DNA of 54,372 bases from [Eubacterium] saphenum (GCA_004557645.1 SFGI01000012.1:1-54372); one strand, 5' to 3'; shown: positions 1 through 9,326, numbered from the stretch's first letter. The notes: generated by a model from the sequence alone, not told the origin. A program made the numbers and translations.

Positions 1-99
1 GAAGATGCTTTTTGTTCTTTTGCTTAAGCTTTAATCTCACCCGCAGAGCGGGCGGTTGTTAAAGCCCGCTTCGCAGTCTTCAGCACTAAAGTAATAATT
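1..99. other. intergenic, no gene seen
   Basis: I see no credible gene here. The stretch holds a short inverted repeat, GCGGGC at 48-53 pairing with GCCCGC at 64-69, with no T-run on either side, so it is not a convincing terminator. It may be the tail of an intergenic element that continues outside the window. Confidence 0.4.
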
Positions 100-130
100 T
101 AAAAACGGCATAAGCCAAGCTATGCCGTCT
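100..130 (-). terminator. terminator after the DUF3006 gene
   Basis: The arms ACGGCATA (105-112) and TATGCCGT (121-128) pair around an 8-base loop. Read on the minus strand they are followed by a run of five T. This ends the two-gene unit at 139-1425. The stem sequence is almost the same as that of the terminator at 1465-1489, so the unit is bracketed by two similar hairpins. Confidence 0.8.
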
Positions 131-138
131 TTCTTTCC

Positions 139-351
139 TTATTCCCACAGGGCATTCATTTTTTTTGCAATGCGTTCCTGTCTGTCTTTTGTTCCTGCCG
201 CATCCTTCTGCCAGATGCCATCCTCTCCGAGGAAAACTGCATCGCCTTCTGCAATGCCTTCTGCCAAATCAGTTTTCCGCACTTCCAGCACGGCATCCCC
301 CTTCAACAGGATGGCGTATTCCCCTTCGAATCGGTCTATGATCTGTGCCAT
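139..351 (-). CDS. DUF3006 family protein
   Basis: A 70-aa protein with the usual DUF3006 opening, a D/E-rich strand that reads IIDRFEGEYAIL, then a small beta-rich core and a basic C-terminal tail (KDRQERIAKKM). DUF3006 proteins have no assigned biochemical role, but they are often encoded beside ComEC-type metallo-beta-lactamase-fold hydrolases. That is the case here: the gene starts 12 bases after the hydrolase, behind a GGGAGG ribosome binding site. It is the last gene of its unit. It has no signal peptide, so it should be cytoplasmic while its partner is exported. Confidence 0.75.
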   Translation of the reverse strand: MAQIIDRFEGEYAILLKGDAVLEVRKTDLAEGIAEGDAVFLGEDGIWQKDAAGTKDRQERIAKKMNALWE

Positions 352-363
352 GTTCTTCCCTCC

Positions 364-1425
364 TTATGGTTTGCAGGAGCCACAGGGCCCATAACCCAGA
401 GAAATGGCTTCTTCCCGGTTTTCGAAATACACACGGTTGTTTTCTGCCGGCAAAGAGGAACAATCCTCTGTATGGAATTTTTTTGAATTTTTGTTGCCGA
501 TATAGGTTTCTGCAGTTTCTGCCACAACAGGCGTATCGGTAGTTTCTGTTTTGGTGCTGACACCATTGAACAGAATACTCTGACCATCTGTGCTGCAAAC
601 GACAGTCCCCTGCAGGTCTGTGCGATAAATTTCCGCACCGATGTTTTGCAGTTTATCCAGGGTTACCTTTTCGGGATGCCCATATTTGTTGCCTGTGCCA
701 ACGCTGATGACTGCATATTGGGGAGAAACCGCCTGCAAAAAGGCATCAGACGTAGAGGTGCTGCTGCCATGATGGCCCACCTTCAGCACATCCGCCTGCA
801 GGTCATAGCCTGCGTTTAAGATATCCTTTTCCGCAGCTTCTTCCGCATCACCGGTGAAGAGGAAGCTTCTCTCCCCTGCTGTTACCTTCAGCACGATGGA
901 ATTGTTGTTGAAATCGCTGTATTCCTGCTGGGGGCCAAGAAATTCCACAGGCAACCCATTGAAGCTGATGGTATCTCCGGGATTGGGAGCTTTGATCTTC
1001 AGTCCTTTCTTGGCAATGGCATCCAGCACATCCTCGAAGGTCTGGCTGGTATGCATGATCTTTGGCATATAAACCACTTCCACATCGAAGCTGTTGATGA
1101 TCGCATCCAGAGAACCGATATGATCTTCATGGGGATGGGTGCCCACCACGGCATCCAGCGTTTTCACACCCTCGTTTTTCAGATAAGATACGATGGTATC
1201 AGCATCATCGTTGTTGCCCCCATCGATGACCATATAGTGTCCATCGGAGACCAGCAGCGCGCAGTCTGCCTGCCCCACATCGATAAAATGTACCTCCAAT
1301 GCTGCATCTGCCGCAATTTCCTGCTGTGTCTGCATTTCCGCCGCATCCGCTACCGTTTCACTGCCGCAGCCTGCTACCGCAAAAACCAAACTCAGCAGCA
1401 ATGCTAATTTTTTCATCATGTTCAT
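364..1425 (-). CDS. exported ComEC-like MBL-fold hydrolase lipoprotein
   Basis: A 353-aa protein. Residues 1-20 form a lipoprotein signal with lipobox VAGC. Residues about 45-290 are a metallo-beta-lactamase-fold domain of the ComEC/Rec2 C-terminal type, with the metal motif THPHEDHIG, the TGDAEE aspartate region and VGHHGS. The last 45 residues form a separate cysteine module (KKFHTEDCSSL, NRV, then GYGPCGSCKP), which resembles the small Ada-type metal-binding module that decorates extracellular nucleases. The likely role is hydrolysis of nucleic acid or another phosphoester outside the membrane; the substrate is not known. The start is ATG at 1425, nine bases after AAGGAG. It is separated from carB by a terminator and pairs with the DUF3006 gene. 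Confidence 0.8.
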   Translation of the reverse strand: MNMMKKLALLLSLVFAVAGCGSETVADAAEMQTQQEIAADAALEVHFIDVGQADCALLVSDGHYMVIDGGNNDDADTIVSYLKNEGVKTLDAVVGTHPHEDHIGSLDAIINSFDVEVVYMPKIMHTSQTFEDVLDAIAKKGLKIKAPNPGDTISFNGLPVEFLGPQQEYSDFNNNSIVLKVTAGERSFLFTGDAEEAAEKDILNAGYDLQADVLKVGHHGSSTSTSDAFLQAVSPQYAVISVGTGNKYGHPEKVTLDKLQNIGAEIYRTDLQGTVVCSTDGQSILFNGVSTKTETTDTPVVAETAETYIGNKNSKKFHTEDCSSLPAENNRVYFENREEAISLGYGPCGSCKP

Positions 1426-1456
1426 TTTTCATCTCTCCTTTCCCTTTCATCTTACC

Positions 1457-1490
1457 ATAAAAAAACGGCATAGAAAATCACTATGCCGTT
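1457..1490 (-). terminator. terminator of the pur-car operon
   Basis: The stem ACGGCATAG (1465-1473) pairs with CTATGCCGT (1481-1489). Read on the minus strand it is followed by an eight-T run, just after the carB stop at 1503. There are T residues on the other side too, so it may work in both directions. Confidence 0.85.
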
Positions 1491-1502
1491 TTTCGTTCTA
1501 TT

Positions 1503-4500
1503 TTATTGATCGATGGTGGAAATACATAATGTCGTTTCTTCCAACACATCCAGCAGCACCCTCACCGTATCCAGAGAGGTCAGCATGGTAACGCCGTTTT
1601 GGCTGGCACAACGGCGGATGGCCACACCATCCTCATTGTGGATCCCCGACAAAATGGCTCGGGTATTGATCACATAGCTGACATAGCCCGCCCGAATGGA
1701 TTCCAATATCTCCTGACTGCCATCGCTGAGCTTGCCCCGCATTCTGGTGCGGATACCTCTTTCCTTCAGAAATTTGGCTGTGCCGACAGTCGCTTCGATA
1801 TTGAAGCCCATGTCGTAGAAGCGGCGGATCAGGGGCAATGCCTCTTCCTTATCTTCATCCGCCAGGGTAACGACCACTGTGCCGTAATTATGCAGCTGCA
1901 TCCCCGATGCCACCATAGCTTTATACATAGCACGATGGAGCTTTTTATCATAGCCGATGGCCTCCCCGGTAGATTTCATTTCCGGGGAAAGGTAGGCATC
2001 CATGCCCTGCAGCTTGGAAAAGGAGAAAGCAGGCACCTTCACATAATAGCGTTTCTTCTCTTTCGGATATGCCTGGAACACGCCTTGTTCCACCAGGCTT
2101 TTCCCCAAAATCACATAGGTTGCCATATCTGCCAGGCTGTAGCCCGTGGCCTTGGAAAGGAATGGCACTGTACGGGAAGAACGGGGGTTCACTTCGATGA
2201 TATAAACATTTTCTTCCTTATCCACAATGAACTGGATATTGAACAGACCGATGATGCCAATGCCCATCCCCAGCCGTTTCGTATAGTCGATGATGGTTTC
2301 TTTCACTTTTTCGGAAATGCTGAAGGAAGGATAGACACTGATGGAGTCGCCGGAATGGACGCCCGTCCGTTCTACCAGTTCCATGATGCCGGGGATAAAT
2401 ACTCTTTCTCCATCGCAGATGGCATCCACTTCAACCTCTTTCCCGCGGATATATTTATCTACCAATACGGGCTTGTCCTCGTCGATTTCCACCGCTGTTT
2501 TCAGGTAATGGCGCAGTTGTTCTTCCTTGGCAACGATCTGCATGGCTCTGCCGCCCAAAACAAAGCTGGGGCGCACCAGAACAGGATAGCCGATCTCTTC
2601 CGCCGCTTTTATGCCCGCTTCGATACTGGTGACTGCCTGCCCTTTGGGCTGGGGGATCCCCAGTTCGGAAAGGAGCTTTTCAAAGGAGTCTCGGTTTTCC
2701 GCCCGCTCGATGGCATCGCAGTCCGTACCGATCAATTTCACGCCCCTCGCCCGCAAAGGTTCCGCCAGATTGATGGCAGTCTGCCCGCCGAGGGTGGCGA
2801 TGACCCCTTCCGGCTGTTCCAGTTCGATAACATTCATCACATCCTCCACGCAAAGGGGCTCGAAATAGAGCTTATCGGAGCAAGTGTAGTCCGTAGATAC
2901 CGTCTCGGGGTTATTGTTAATGATGATGGCTTCATAGCCCGCTTCCTTGATGGTCTGCACCGCATGGACAGTGGAATAGTCAAATTCTACCCCCTGCCCG
3001 ATACGGATGGGGCCGGAGCCCAGCACGATGACCTTTTTCTTTTCGGAAACAATGGATTCGTTTTCTTCCTCGTAGGTGGAATAGAAATAAGGAATATAGC
3101 TTTCAAATTCAGAAGCGCAGGTATCGATCATCTTATAAACAGGGCGGATGCCGTTTTCCTTCCGCAGATGGAAGATATCCACCTCTTTCATCTGCCAAAG
3201 ATGGGCGATCTCTTTGTCGGAAAAGCCCATTTTCTTGGCTTCCTGCAAAATTTGGATATTTCCACAGTTTTCTTTGATCTTCTGCTCTTTTTCCACAATA
3301 TTCTGCAGTTTTCTGAGGAAAAACAAATCAATCTTTGTAGTTTTTGCAATTTTCTCTATCTTGCATCCCTTTCGCAAAAGCTGGGCAATGGCATAAATGC
3401 GGTCATCTGTCCCGATTTTGATATAGTCCATCAAAGCATCCTCTGTCCAATCATCAAATTTATGATGCTCCAGATGATACAGCCCGATTTCCAGAGAACG
3501 GATGGCTTTCAAAAGGCTCTCTTCAAAGGTTCTGCCGATGCTCATGACTTCCCCTGTGGCTTTCATCTGAGTGCTGAGGGCATTGTTTGCGTCAGCAAAT
3601 TTATCAAAGGGGAAACGGGGCATTTTCGTTACCACATAGTCCAGCGTCGGTTCAAAAGAGGCAGGGGTATTGGCAATCTGGATCTCATCCAACGTCATGC
3701 CCACGCCGATCTTGGCAGAAACCCTTGCAATGGGGTAACCGCTGGCCTTGGATGCCAATGCAGAGGAACGGGAAACCCTTGGATTCACTTCAATCAGATA
3801 ATACCGGAAGGAATTGGGGTCCAGGGCAAACTGCACATTGCATCCCCCTTCGATCTCTAAAGCACGGATGATCTTCAGGGCACTGTCCCGCAGCATATGG
3901 TATTCCTTATTGGTCAAGGTCTGGGAAGGGCAAACGACGATGGAATCCCCCGTATGGATGCCCACAGGGTCCAGGTTTTCCATATTGCAGATGGTGATTG
4001 CCGTATCGTTGCTGTCCCGCATGACTTCATATTCAATCTCTTTATAGCCCTTGATGCTCTTTTCGATCAGCACCTGATGGACAGGGGAAAGGGTCAGGGC
4101 ATGTTTCATCAAAGGCAGGAATTCCGCTTCATTATCCGCAAAGCCGCCGCCGGTGCCGCCCAAGGTGAAGGCAGGGCGCAGGACAACGGGATAGCCGATT
4201 TTTTCTGCCACCTTCAAACCCTCTTCCACTGAATTTGCCACATCGGAGGGCAGCACAGGCTCGCCCAGCTTTTCGCAAAGCTCCTTGAACAGTTCCCGGT
4301 CCTCCGCCTGCTCGATGCTGCTGCTTTTCGTCCCCAAAAGCTCCACCTGACATTCCCGCAGGATGCCTTTCTTTTCCAGCTGCATGGCAAGGTTCAGCCC
4401 TGTCTGACCGCCGATACCGGGCAAAATGGCATCGGGGCGTTCATAACGGATGATCTTGGCAATATATTCCAACGTTAAAGGCTCCATATAGACCTGATCA

Positions 4501-4682
4501 GCAATGGAGGTATCTGTCATAATGGTGGCAGGGTTGGAATTGCAGAGGAGGACTTCATAACCCTCTTCCTTCAGGGCAAGGCAGGCTTGGGTACCGGCAT
4601 AGTCGAACTCTGCCGCCTGGCCGATGACAATGGGCCCGGAACCGATGACAAGGACCTTTTTAATATCTGTTCTTTTCGGCAT
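1503..4682 (-). CDS. carB: carbamoyl-phosphate synthase large subunit
   Basis: A 1059-aa protein of normal full length. It makes carbamoyl phosphate from ammonia (delivered by CarA), bicarbonate and two ATP, feeding pyrimidine and arginine synthesis. The two homologous halves are visible: the N-terminal phosphorylation half opens with VLVIGSGPIVIGQAAEFDY, and the second half repeats it as VLGSGPIRIGQGVEFDY near residue 555. The ATP-grasp motifs and the allosteric MGS-like C-terminal domain (from about residue 930) are present. The ATG at 4682 lies inside the end of carA, a 23-base overlap that implies translational coupling. Its place behind purC, purA and purB suggests a nucleotide-synthesis rather than an arginine-specific role. 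Confidence 0.97.
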   Translation of the reverse strand: MPKRTDIKKVLVIGSGPIVIGQAAEFDYAGTQACLALKEEGYEVLLCNSNPATIMTDTSIADQVYMEPLTLEYIAKIIRYERPDAILPGIGGQTGLNLAMQLEKKGILRECQVELLGTKSSSIEQAEDRELFKELCEKLGEPVLPSDVANSVEEGLKVAEKIGYPVVLRPAFTLGGTGGGFADNEAEFLPLMKHALTLSPVHQVLIEKSIKGYKEIEYEVMRDSNDTAITICNMENLDPVGIHTGDSIVVCPSQTLTNKEYHMLRDSALKIIRALEIEGGCNVQFALDPNSFRYYLIEVNPRVSRSSALASKASGYPIARVSAKIGVGMTLDEIQIANTPASFEPTLDYVVTKMPRFPFDKFADANNALSTQMKATGEVMSIGRTFEESLLKAIRSLEIGLYHLEHHKFDDWTEDALMDYIKIGTDDRIYAIAQLLRKGCKIEKIAKTTKIDLFFLRKLQNIVEKEQKIKENCGNIQILQEAKKMGFSDKEIAHLWQMKEVDIFHLRKENGIRPVYKMIDTCASEFESYIPYFYSTYEEENESIVSEKKKVIVLGSGPIRIGQGVEFDYSTVHAVQTIKEAGYEAIIINNNPETVSTDYTCSDKLYFEPLCVEDVMNVIELEQPEGVIATLGGQTAINLAEPLRARGVKLIGTDCDAIERAENRDSFEKLLSELGIPQPKGQAVTSIEAGIKAAEEIGYPVLVRPSFVLGGRAMQIVAKEEQLRHYLKTAVEIDEDKPVLVDKYIRGKEVEVDAICDGERVFIPGIMELVERTGVHSGDSISVYPSFSISEKVKETIIDYTKRLGMGIGIIGLFNIQFIVDKEENVYIIEVNPRSSRTVPFLSKATGYSLADMATYVILGKSLVEQGVFQAYPKEKKRYYVKVPAFSFSKLQGMDAYLSPEMKSTGEAIGYDKKLHRAMYKAMVASGMQLHNYGTVVVTLADEDKEEALPLIRRFYDMGFNIEATVGTAKFLKERGIRTRMRGKLSDGSQEILESIRAGYVSYVINTRAILSGIHNEDGVAIRRCASQNGVTMLTSLDTVRVLLDVLEETTLCISTIDQ

Positions 4683-5769
4683 GGCTCTTTTCCTCCTCCA
4701 TCATTTTGATAAACTGATCGAAAAGATACCCGCTGTCCTGAGGGCCGGGGGCACTTTCCGGGTGATACTGCACACTGAATATACGGTCTCTCTGGCATTT
4801 CACGCCTTCGATGGTATCATCCAGAAGATTGACATGGGTGACCGTCAGGTCTGTCCCCTTCAGGCTTTCTGCATCCACAGCGTAGGAATGGTTCTGAGAG
4901 GTGATCTCGATTTTATTTGTTTCCAGATTTCGCACAGGGTGGTTTCCGCCCCGGTGTCCAAATTTCAGTTTATAAGTCTTGCCGCCATAGGCCAAAGAAA
5001 TGACCTGATGCCCCAGGCAGATGCCGAAAATGGGCACACTGCCCCGCAGCTTCCCCACCGTTTCGATGACAGGCTGCACCTCCTCCGGGTTGCCGGGGCC
5101 ATTGGAAAGAAACACCCCATCAGGGGAAAGCTGTCGGATAGTTTCCGCAGGCGTATTCCAAGGAACAATGGTGACACTGCAGCCCCGCTTGTTCAGGGAA
5201 CGGACGATATTCTGCTTCATGCCGCAGTCGATGGCGACCACACGGTATTTTTCATTGGGTACCTTTGCATACCATACCTCTTTGCAGCTGACCCTTGCCA
5301 CCTCGCCGGAGGGCATAGGGCTTTCCGCCAGAATCCCCAGTCCTTCTTCCAAGGGCAAAGCTGCATCTGCCAGCAAGACCTTTCTGCTGCCATAGTCACG
5401 GATGGAACGGGTCAGTTTTCTGGTATCCACGCCGGAAATACCGACGATATCATATTTTTTCATTACTTCGGACAACGTGGCCGTACTTCTGAAATTGGAA
5501 GGAAAATCGTTATATTCCCGTACGATCAGCCCCCCGATGGTGGGTGTGATAGTCTCATAATCTTCATCGGCCATGCCGTAATTGCCGATAAGGGGATAGG
5601 TCATCACCACCGCCTGATCGGTATAGGATGGGTCGGAAAGAATCTCCTGATACCCCACCATAGAGGTATTGAACACGATCTCGCAGACCTTCTGCCCTTG
5701 GGCACCAAAGGCATAGCCGTAATATTCGCTGCCATCCTCCAAAATGATCTTTCTGTCAAACTTCTGCAA
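4660..5769 (-). CDS. carA: carbamoyl-phosphate synthase small subunit
   Basis: A 369-aa glutamine amidotransferase subunit that passes ammonia to CarB. The N-terminal domain begins ILEDGSEYYGYAFG. The class I GATase domain has the nucleophile motif FGICLGHQ and the downstream histidine and glutamate in QYHPESAPGP. No ATG fits the family N-terminus, and the reading frame opens with TTG at 5769, about nine bases after AAAGGGG, so I take a TTG start. A small ORF and its ribosome binding site lie in the 128-base gap upstream. It overlaps carB by 23 bases. Confidence 0.95.
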   Translation of the reverse strand: MQKFDRKIILEDGSEYYGYAFGAQGQKVCEIVFNTSMVGYQEILSDPSYTDQAVVMTYPLIGNYGMADEDYETITPTIGGLIVREYNDFPSNFRSTATLSEVMKKYDIVGISGVDTRKLTRSIRDYGSRKVLLADAALPLEEGLGILAESPMPSGEVARVSCKEVWYAKVPNEKYRVVAIDCGMKQNIVRSLNKRGCSVTIVPWNTPAETIRQLSPDGVFLSNGPGNPEEVQPVIETVGKLRGSVPIFGICLGHQVISLAYGGKTYKLKFGHRGGNHPVRNLETNKIEITSQNHSYAVDAESLKGTDLTVTHVNLLDDTIEGVKCQRDRIFSVQYHPESAPGPQDSGYLFDQFIKMMEEEKSHAEKNRY

Positions 5770-5790
5770 TATCAGTTTCCCCTTTCCACT

Positions 5791-5868
5791 TTATTTTTTC
5801 GGTTTTTCGGAAGCTTCCATTCCAATCTGTGATGCTGCATCTCCCATCGCAAAAATATAGTCTGCCAT
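5791..5868 (-). CDS. candidate 25-aa small ORF between purB and carA
   Basis: The purB-carA gap contains an open frame that would encode a 25-aa peptide starting MADYIFAMGDAASQ and ending EKPKK. It begins at ATG 5868, nine bases after AGGAAG; a second in-frame ATG at 5874 is too close to that site. It ends 21 bases before the carA start. I do not recognise the peptide. It could be a small protein, a leader whose translation sets up carA, or a chance ORF. Confidence 0.35.
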   Translation of the reverse strand: MADYIFAMGDAASQIGMEASEKPKK

Positions 5869-5897
5869 GGTCATCCGCTTCCTATCCCTGTTTTAAT

Positions 5898-7313
5898 TTA
5901 CAAATTGATCTCTACGGTCTCTTTGGATACTTCTGCCAGCAGAGGGCGTACCTTTCCAAGGAACGCATCCACCTGTTCCGGGCACCTGCCGATATAGTTT
6001 TCAGGGGCAAGCAGCTGTTCCATTTCCGTTTCTGTCATGCCAAATTCCTTTTTCGCCGCCAAGCGCGCCAACAGGTCGCAGTCCTCGCCGTTTTTCATTT
6101 TTGCTGTTGCTTCGTGGGAGCAGGTGCGGATGATCTCGTGGATCTCCTGTCTGTCGCCGCCCCGTTTGACTGCTTCCATCATCAGGTTTTCCGTAGCGAT
6201 AAAGGGCAGATATTCTTTTACTGTCCGTTCGACGATCTTTTCATTCACAAGGAGCCCATCGGTCACGTTCTGCGCCAGTCTCAGGATAGCATCGGCGCAG
6301 AGGAATCCCTCGGGCATGGAAATACGGCGGTTGGCAGAATCGTCCAACGTCCGTTCCAGCCACTGCACAGAAGCTGTCATAGGGGCATTCATGGCATCTG
6401 CCATCAGATATCTTGCCAGAGAGCAGATACGTTCGCTGCGCATGGGGTTTCTCTTATATGCCATGGCAGAAGAGCCGATCTGGTTTTTCTCAAAGGGTTC
6501 TTCCACCTGACGGTCATGCTGCAGCAGGCGGATATCATTTGCCATGCGGTAGCAGCTCTGGGCAATAGAAGAAAGGCAGTTCAAAATGCGGCTGTCCACC
6601 TTTCTGGGATAGGTCTGCCCGCAGACATCGAAACATTCCGTAAAGCCAAAATCCCCTGCGATCTTCTGATTCATCACATCAATTTTTTCCGCATCCCCTT
6701 CAAACAAATCCAGAAAGCTGGCTTCTGTACCTGTGGTGCCGCGGCAGCCAAGGAATTTGATGTTTTCCAAGGCAAAATCAATTTCCTCCAGATCGGACAG
6801 GAAATCTTGCATCCAAAGGGTCGCCCGCTTGCCAACGGTCACCAGCTGGGCGGGCTGATAATGGGTATAACCCAAGGTGGGCAATGCTTTATAGTTTTCC
6901 GCAAAATCTGCCAGATTGGCAATGACCTGCAGCAGTTCTTTCCGCAGATAGCGCAGACCATCCCGATAGATGACCAAATCTGCATTGTCCGTCACATAGC
7001 AGCTGGTGGCTCCCAGATGGATGATGCCGGCAGCGGAAGGTGCCGCCTTCCCATAGGCATACACATGGGCCATCACGTCGTGGCGGACTTCCTTTTCTCT
7101 TTGTTTCACACAGTCATAATCGATATCTTCGATATGTTCCTCCAATTCCTTGACCTGTTCCGCTGTGATGGGCAAGCCCAGTTCTTTTTCCGCTTTTGCC
7201 AGGGAAACCCAAAGCTTTCGCCAGGTCTGATAGCGGGTATCGGCGGAAAACAGCTCCAGCATATAATCGGAGGCATAACGGGAGGATAACGGGGATTCAT
7301 ATTTATTTTTCAT
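5898..7313 (-). CDS. purB: adenylosuccinate lyase
   Basis: A 471-aa member of the fumarase/aspartase superfamily. It removes fumarate from SAICAR and from adenylosuccinate, two steps of purine synthesis. The superfamily signature is seen as GSSAMAYKRNPMRSE near residue 265, and the TSCYVTDNAD region is present. I start it at ATG 7313 (MKNKYESPL), preceded by AAGGAG; this overlaps the end of purA by 11 bases. A longer frame starting at 7400 would lie inside purA and has no such site. It is followed by the small ORF and carA. Confidence 0.96.
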   Translation of the reverse strand: MKNKYESPLSSRYASDYMLELFSADTRYQTWRKLWVSLAKAEKELGLPITAEQVKELEEHIEDIDYDCVKQREKEVRHDVMAHVYAYGKAAPSAAGIIHLGATSCYVTDNADLVIYRDGLRYLRKELLQVIANLADFAENYKALPTLGYTHYQPAQLVTVGKRATLWMQDFLSDLEEIDFALENIKFLGCRGTTGTEASFLDLFEGDAEKIDVMNQKIAGDFGFTECFDVCGQTYPRKVDSRILNCLSSIAQSCYRMANDIRLLQHDRQVEEPFEKNQIGSSAMAYKRNPMRSERICSLARYLMADAMNAPMTASVQWLERTLDDSANRRISMPEGFLCADAILRLAQNVTDGLLVNEKIVERTVKEYLPFIATENLMMEAVKRGGDRQEIHEIIRTCSHEATAKMKNGEDCDLLARLAAKKEFGMTETEMEQLLAPENYIGRCPEQVDAFLGKVRPLLAEVSKETVEINL

Positions 7314-8601
7314 GGAAATTCTCCTTACTTCTTCTGATGATACTGTCTCTTTCAGGGCCAACGGAAACATAGGTGATAGGGCATCCGATGGCTTTTTCAA
7401 TAAAGGTTACATAGTCCTGGGCCTGTTTTGGCAAGTCTTCCCATGTGCGGGCTTTGGAAATATCGCATTTCCAGCCGTCAAAATATTCGATGACAGGTTT
7501 TGCTTCCCGCAATGCCACCGGGAAGGGAAATGCATCTGTTTGTTTCCCATGCAGCAGATAATGGGTGCAGACGGGAATCTTATCCATATAGCTGAGGACA
7601 TCCAGCTTGGTCAAGGCAATTTCCGTTGCATCCTGTACCCTTACACCATATTTAGTTGCCACGATATCCATAGGGCCCACACGACGGGGTCTGCCTGTTT
7701 TTGCGCCGTATTCAAAACCGGCTTTCCGCAGCTCCTCCGCTTCCTGCCCGAACATTTCACAAACGAAAGGTCCTTCCCCTACACAGGTGGAATATGCCTT
7801 TACCACGCCCACGATATCGGAAACATGGGCAGAGGGCAGCCCGGAGCCGATGGGGATATAGGCCGCCGTAGTATTGGAGGACGTGGTATAGGGATAGATG
7901 CCATAATCCAGATCCCGCAATGAACCCAGCTGGGCTTCGAACAGGATGCCCTTTCCTTCCTTCTGGGCTTCCTTCAAAACTGCTGTGGTATCGCAAATAA
8001 AGGGTTTGATCTTTTCACAATACGCTTCCATCCATTTTTCCAACATTTCCATGGTATAGGGCTCTGCGCCGTAAACTTTTGTCAAAGTCAGATTTTTCCA
8101 TTCCAACAGGTCTGCCAGATGGGCTTTCAGCTCTTCGGGGTAAAACAATTCCCCTGCCAAAATGGTTTTTTTCTGAAATTTATCGGAATAAAAAGGAGCA
8201 ATGCCCTGCTTGGTAGAACCATATTTTTTATCCTGCAGGCGCTGTTCTTCCAAGGCATCCAATTCCCTGTGCCAAGGCAGCAGGATAGACGCTCTGTCGC
8301 TGATCTTCAGGTTTTCAGGGGTCAGGGAGACGCCCTGTTTCATGACCTCCTGCATTTCCACCCAAAGGTTTTCCGGGTCAAGGGCAACACCATTGCCCAA
8401 AATATTGATGACACCCTTTCTGAAAATGCCGGAAGGCAGCAGATGCAGCATAAATTTTCCCTTTTCATTGACAACGGTATGGCCTGCATTGCCGCCGCCC
8501 TGAAACCGCACGACTACATCATATTTTTCTGTCAGAAGGTCGACCATACGGCCTTTCCCTTCGTCCCCCCAGTTGATTCCAACGATTGCACAATTCGACA
8601 T
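7303..8601 (-). CDS. purA: adenylosuccinate synthetase
   Basis: A 432-aa GTP-dependent ligase that joins IMP and aspartate to adenylosuccinate. It has the N-terminal GTP-binding glycine motif GDEGKGRMVD, then GGNAGHTVV, and the conserved TKQGIAP and TGRPRRVG segments. It starts at ATG 8601 after GAGGGG, 11 bases downstream of purC, and overlaps purB by 11 bases. PurA and PurB act in sequence to make AMP, so their coupling in one operon fits. Confidence 0.97.
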   Translation of the reverse strand: MSNCAIVGINWGDEGKGRMVDLLTEKYDVVVRFQGGGNAGHTVVNEKGKFMLHLLPSGIFRKGVINILGNGVALDPENLWVEMQEVMKQGVSLTPENLKISDRASILLPWHRELDALEEQRLQDKKYGSTKQGIAPFYSDKFQKKTILAGELFYPEELKAHLADLLEWKNLTLTKVYGAEPYTMEMLEKWMEAYCEKIKPFICDTTAVLKEAQKEGKGILFEAQLGSLRDLDYGIYPYTTSSNTTAAYIPIGSGLPSAHVSDIVGVVKAYSTCVGEGPFVCEMFGQEAEELRKAGFEYGAKTGRPRRVGPMDIVATKYGVRVQDATEIALTKLDVLSYMDKIPVCTHYLLHGKQTDAFPFPVALREAKPVIEYFDGWKCDISKARTWEDLPKQAQDYVTFIEKAIGCPITYVSVGPERDSIIRRSKENFHEK

Positions 8602-8612
8602 AAAACCCCTCC

Positions 8613-9326
8613 TCAGATATGTTCCAAAAGACGTTTCATTACTTCGCTGTAGGCATCCTCTACGCCGCCCAGATCCCGACGGAATCTGTCCTTATCCAGC
8701 TTTTCTCCTGTTTTGGAATCCCACAGACGGCAGGTATCGGGGCTGATCTCGTCTGCCAGCACGATGGTGCCATCGGCCAGTCTGCCGAATTCCAGCTTGA
8801 AATCCACCAATGTTACGCCGCATTCCGCCCAGAATTTTTTCAGTTCTTCATTGATGCCAAAGGCATAGTTTTCAATGGCGGCAATTTCCTCTTCCGTTGC
8901 CAGCTTCATGGCAATGGCATGGGCTTTATTCAGCAGAGGATCGCCCAATTCGTCATTTTTATAGGAAAATTCGATGGTCGGTGCATCGAATAGCTGTCCT
9001 TCCTCCACACCGTATCTCTTGGAAAAAGAGCCTGCGGCGATATTGCGGACAATGACTTCCAAAGGCACGATGGAAACTTTTTTCACCAACGTTTCTCTAT
9101 CATTCAGCTCCACCACAAAATGGGTGGGAATACCTGCTTTTTCCAGTCTCTGCATCAAAAGATTGCTCATCTTATTATTGATGACGCCCTTCCCCACGAT
9201 GGTGCCTTTTTTCAGCCCATTGAAGGCTGTGGCGTCGTCTTTATAAGAAACGATCAAAAATCTTGGGTCATCTGTGCGATAGACCTTTTTCGCTTTTCCT
9301 TCGTAAAGCTGCTTCCGTTTTTCCAT
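8613..9326 (-). CDS. purC: SAICAR synthetase
   Basis: A 237-aa ATP-dependent ligase that adds aspartate to CAIR in purine synthesis. It opens with the family motif LYEGKAKKVY and has SYKDDATAFNG, VPLEVIVRNIAAGS and DEISPDTCRLWD. I start it at ATG 9326 (MEKRKQLYEG), seven bases after GGGAGAGG; the longer frame to 9350 has no binding site. It is the first gene of the pur-car operon and lies behind a leader with a strong hairpin terminator. The other purine genes are not in this window. Confidence 0.96.
   Translation of the reverse strand: MEKRKQLYEGKAKKVYRTDDPRFLIVSYKDDATAFNGLKKGTIVGKGVINNKMSNLLMQRLEKAGIPTHFVVELNDRETLVKKVSIVPLEVIVRNIAAGSFSKRYGVEEGQLFDAPTIEFSYKNDELGDPLLNKAHAIAMKLATEEEIAAIENYAFGINEELKKFWAECGVTLVDFKLEFGRLADGTIVLADEISPDTCRLWDSKTGEKLDKDRFRRDLGGVEDAYSEVMKRLLEHI

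Noticed and set aside
1599..3860. Long open frame of 753 codons on the plus strand
   Set aside because: It is wholly antisense to carB, has low-complexity His/Phe/Gln-rich composition and no ribosome binding site. It arises from the codon bias of carB.
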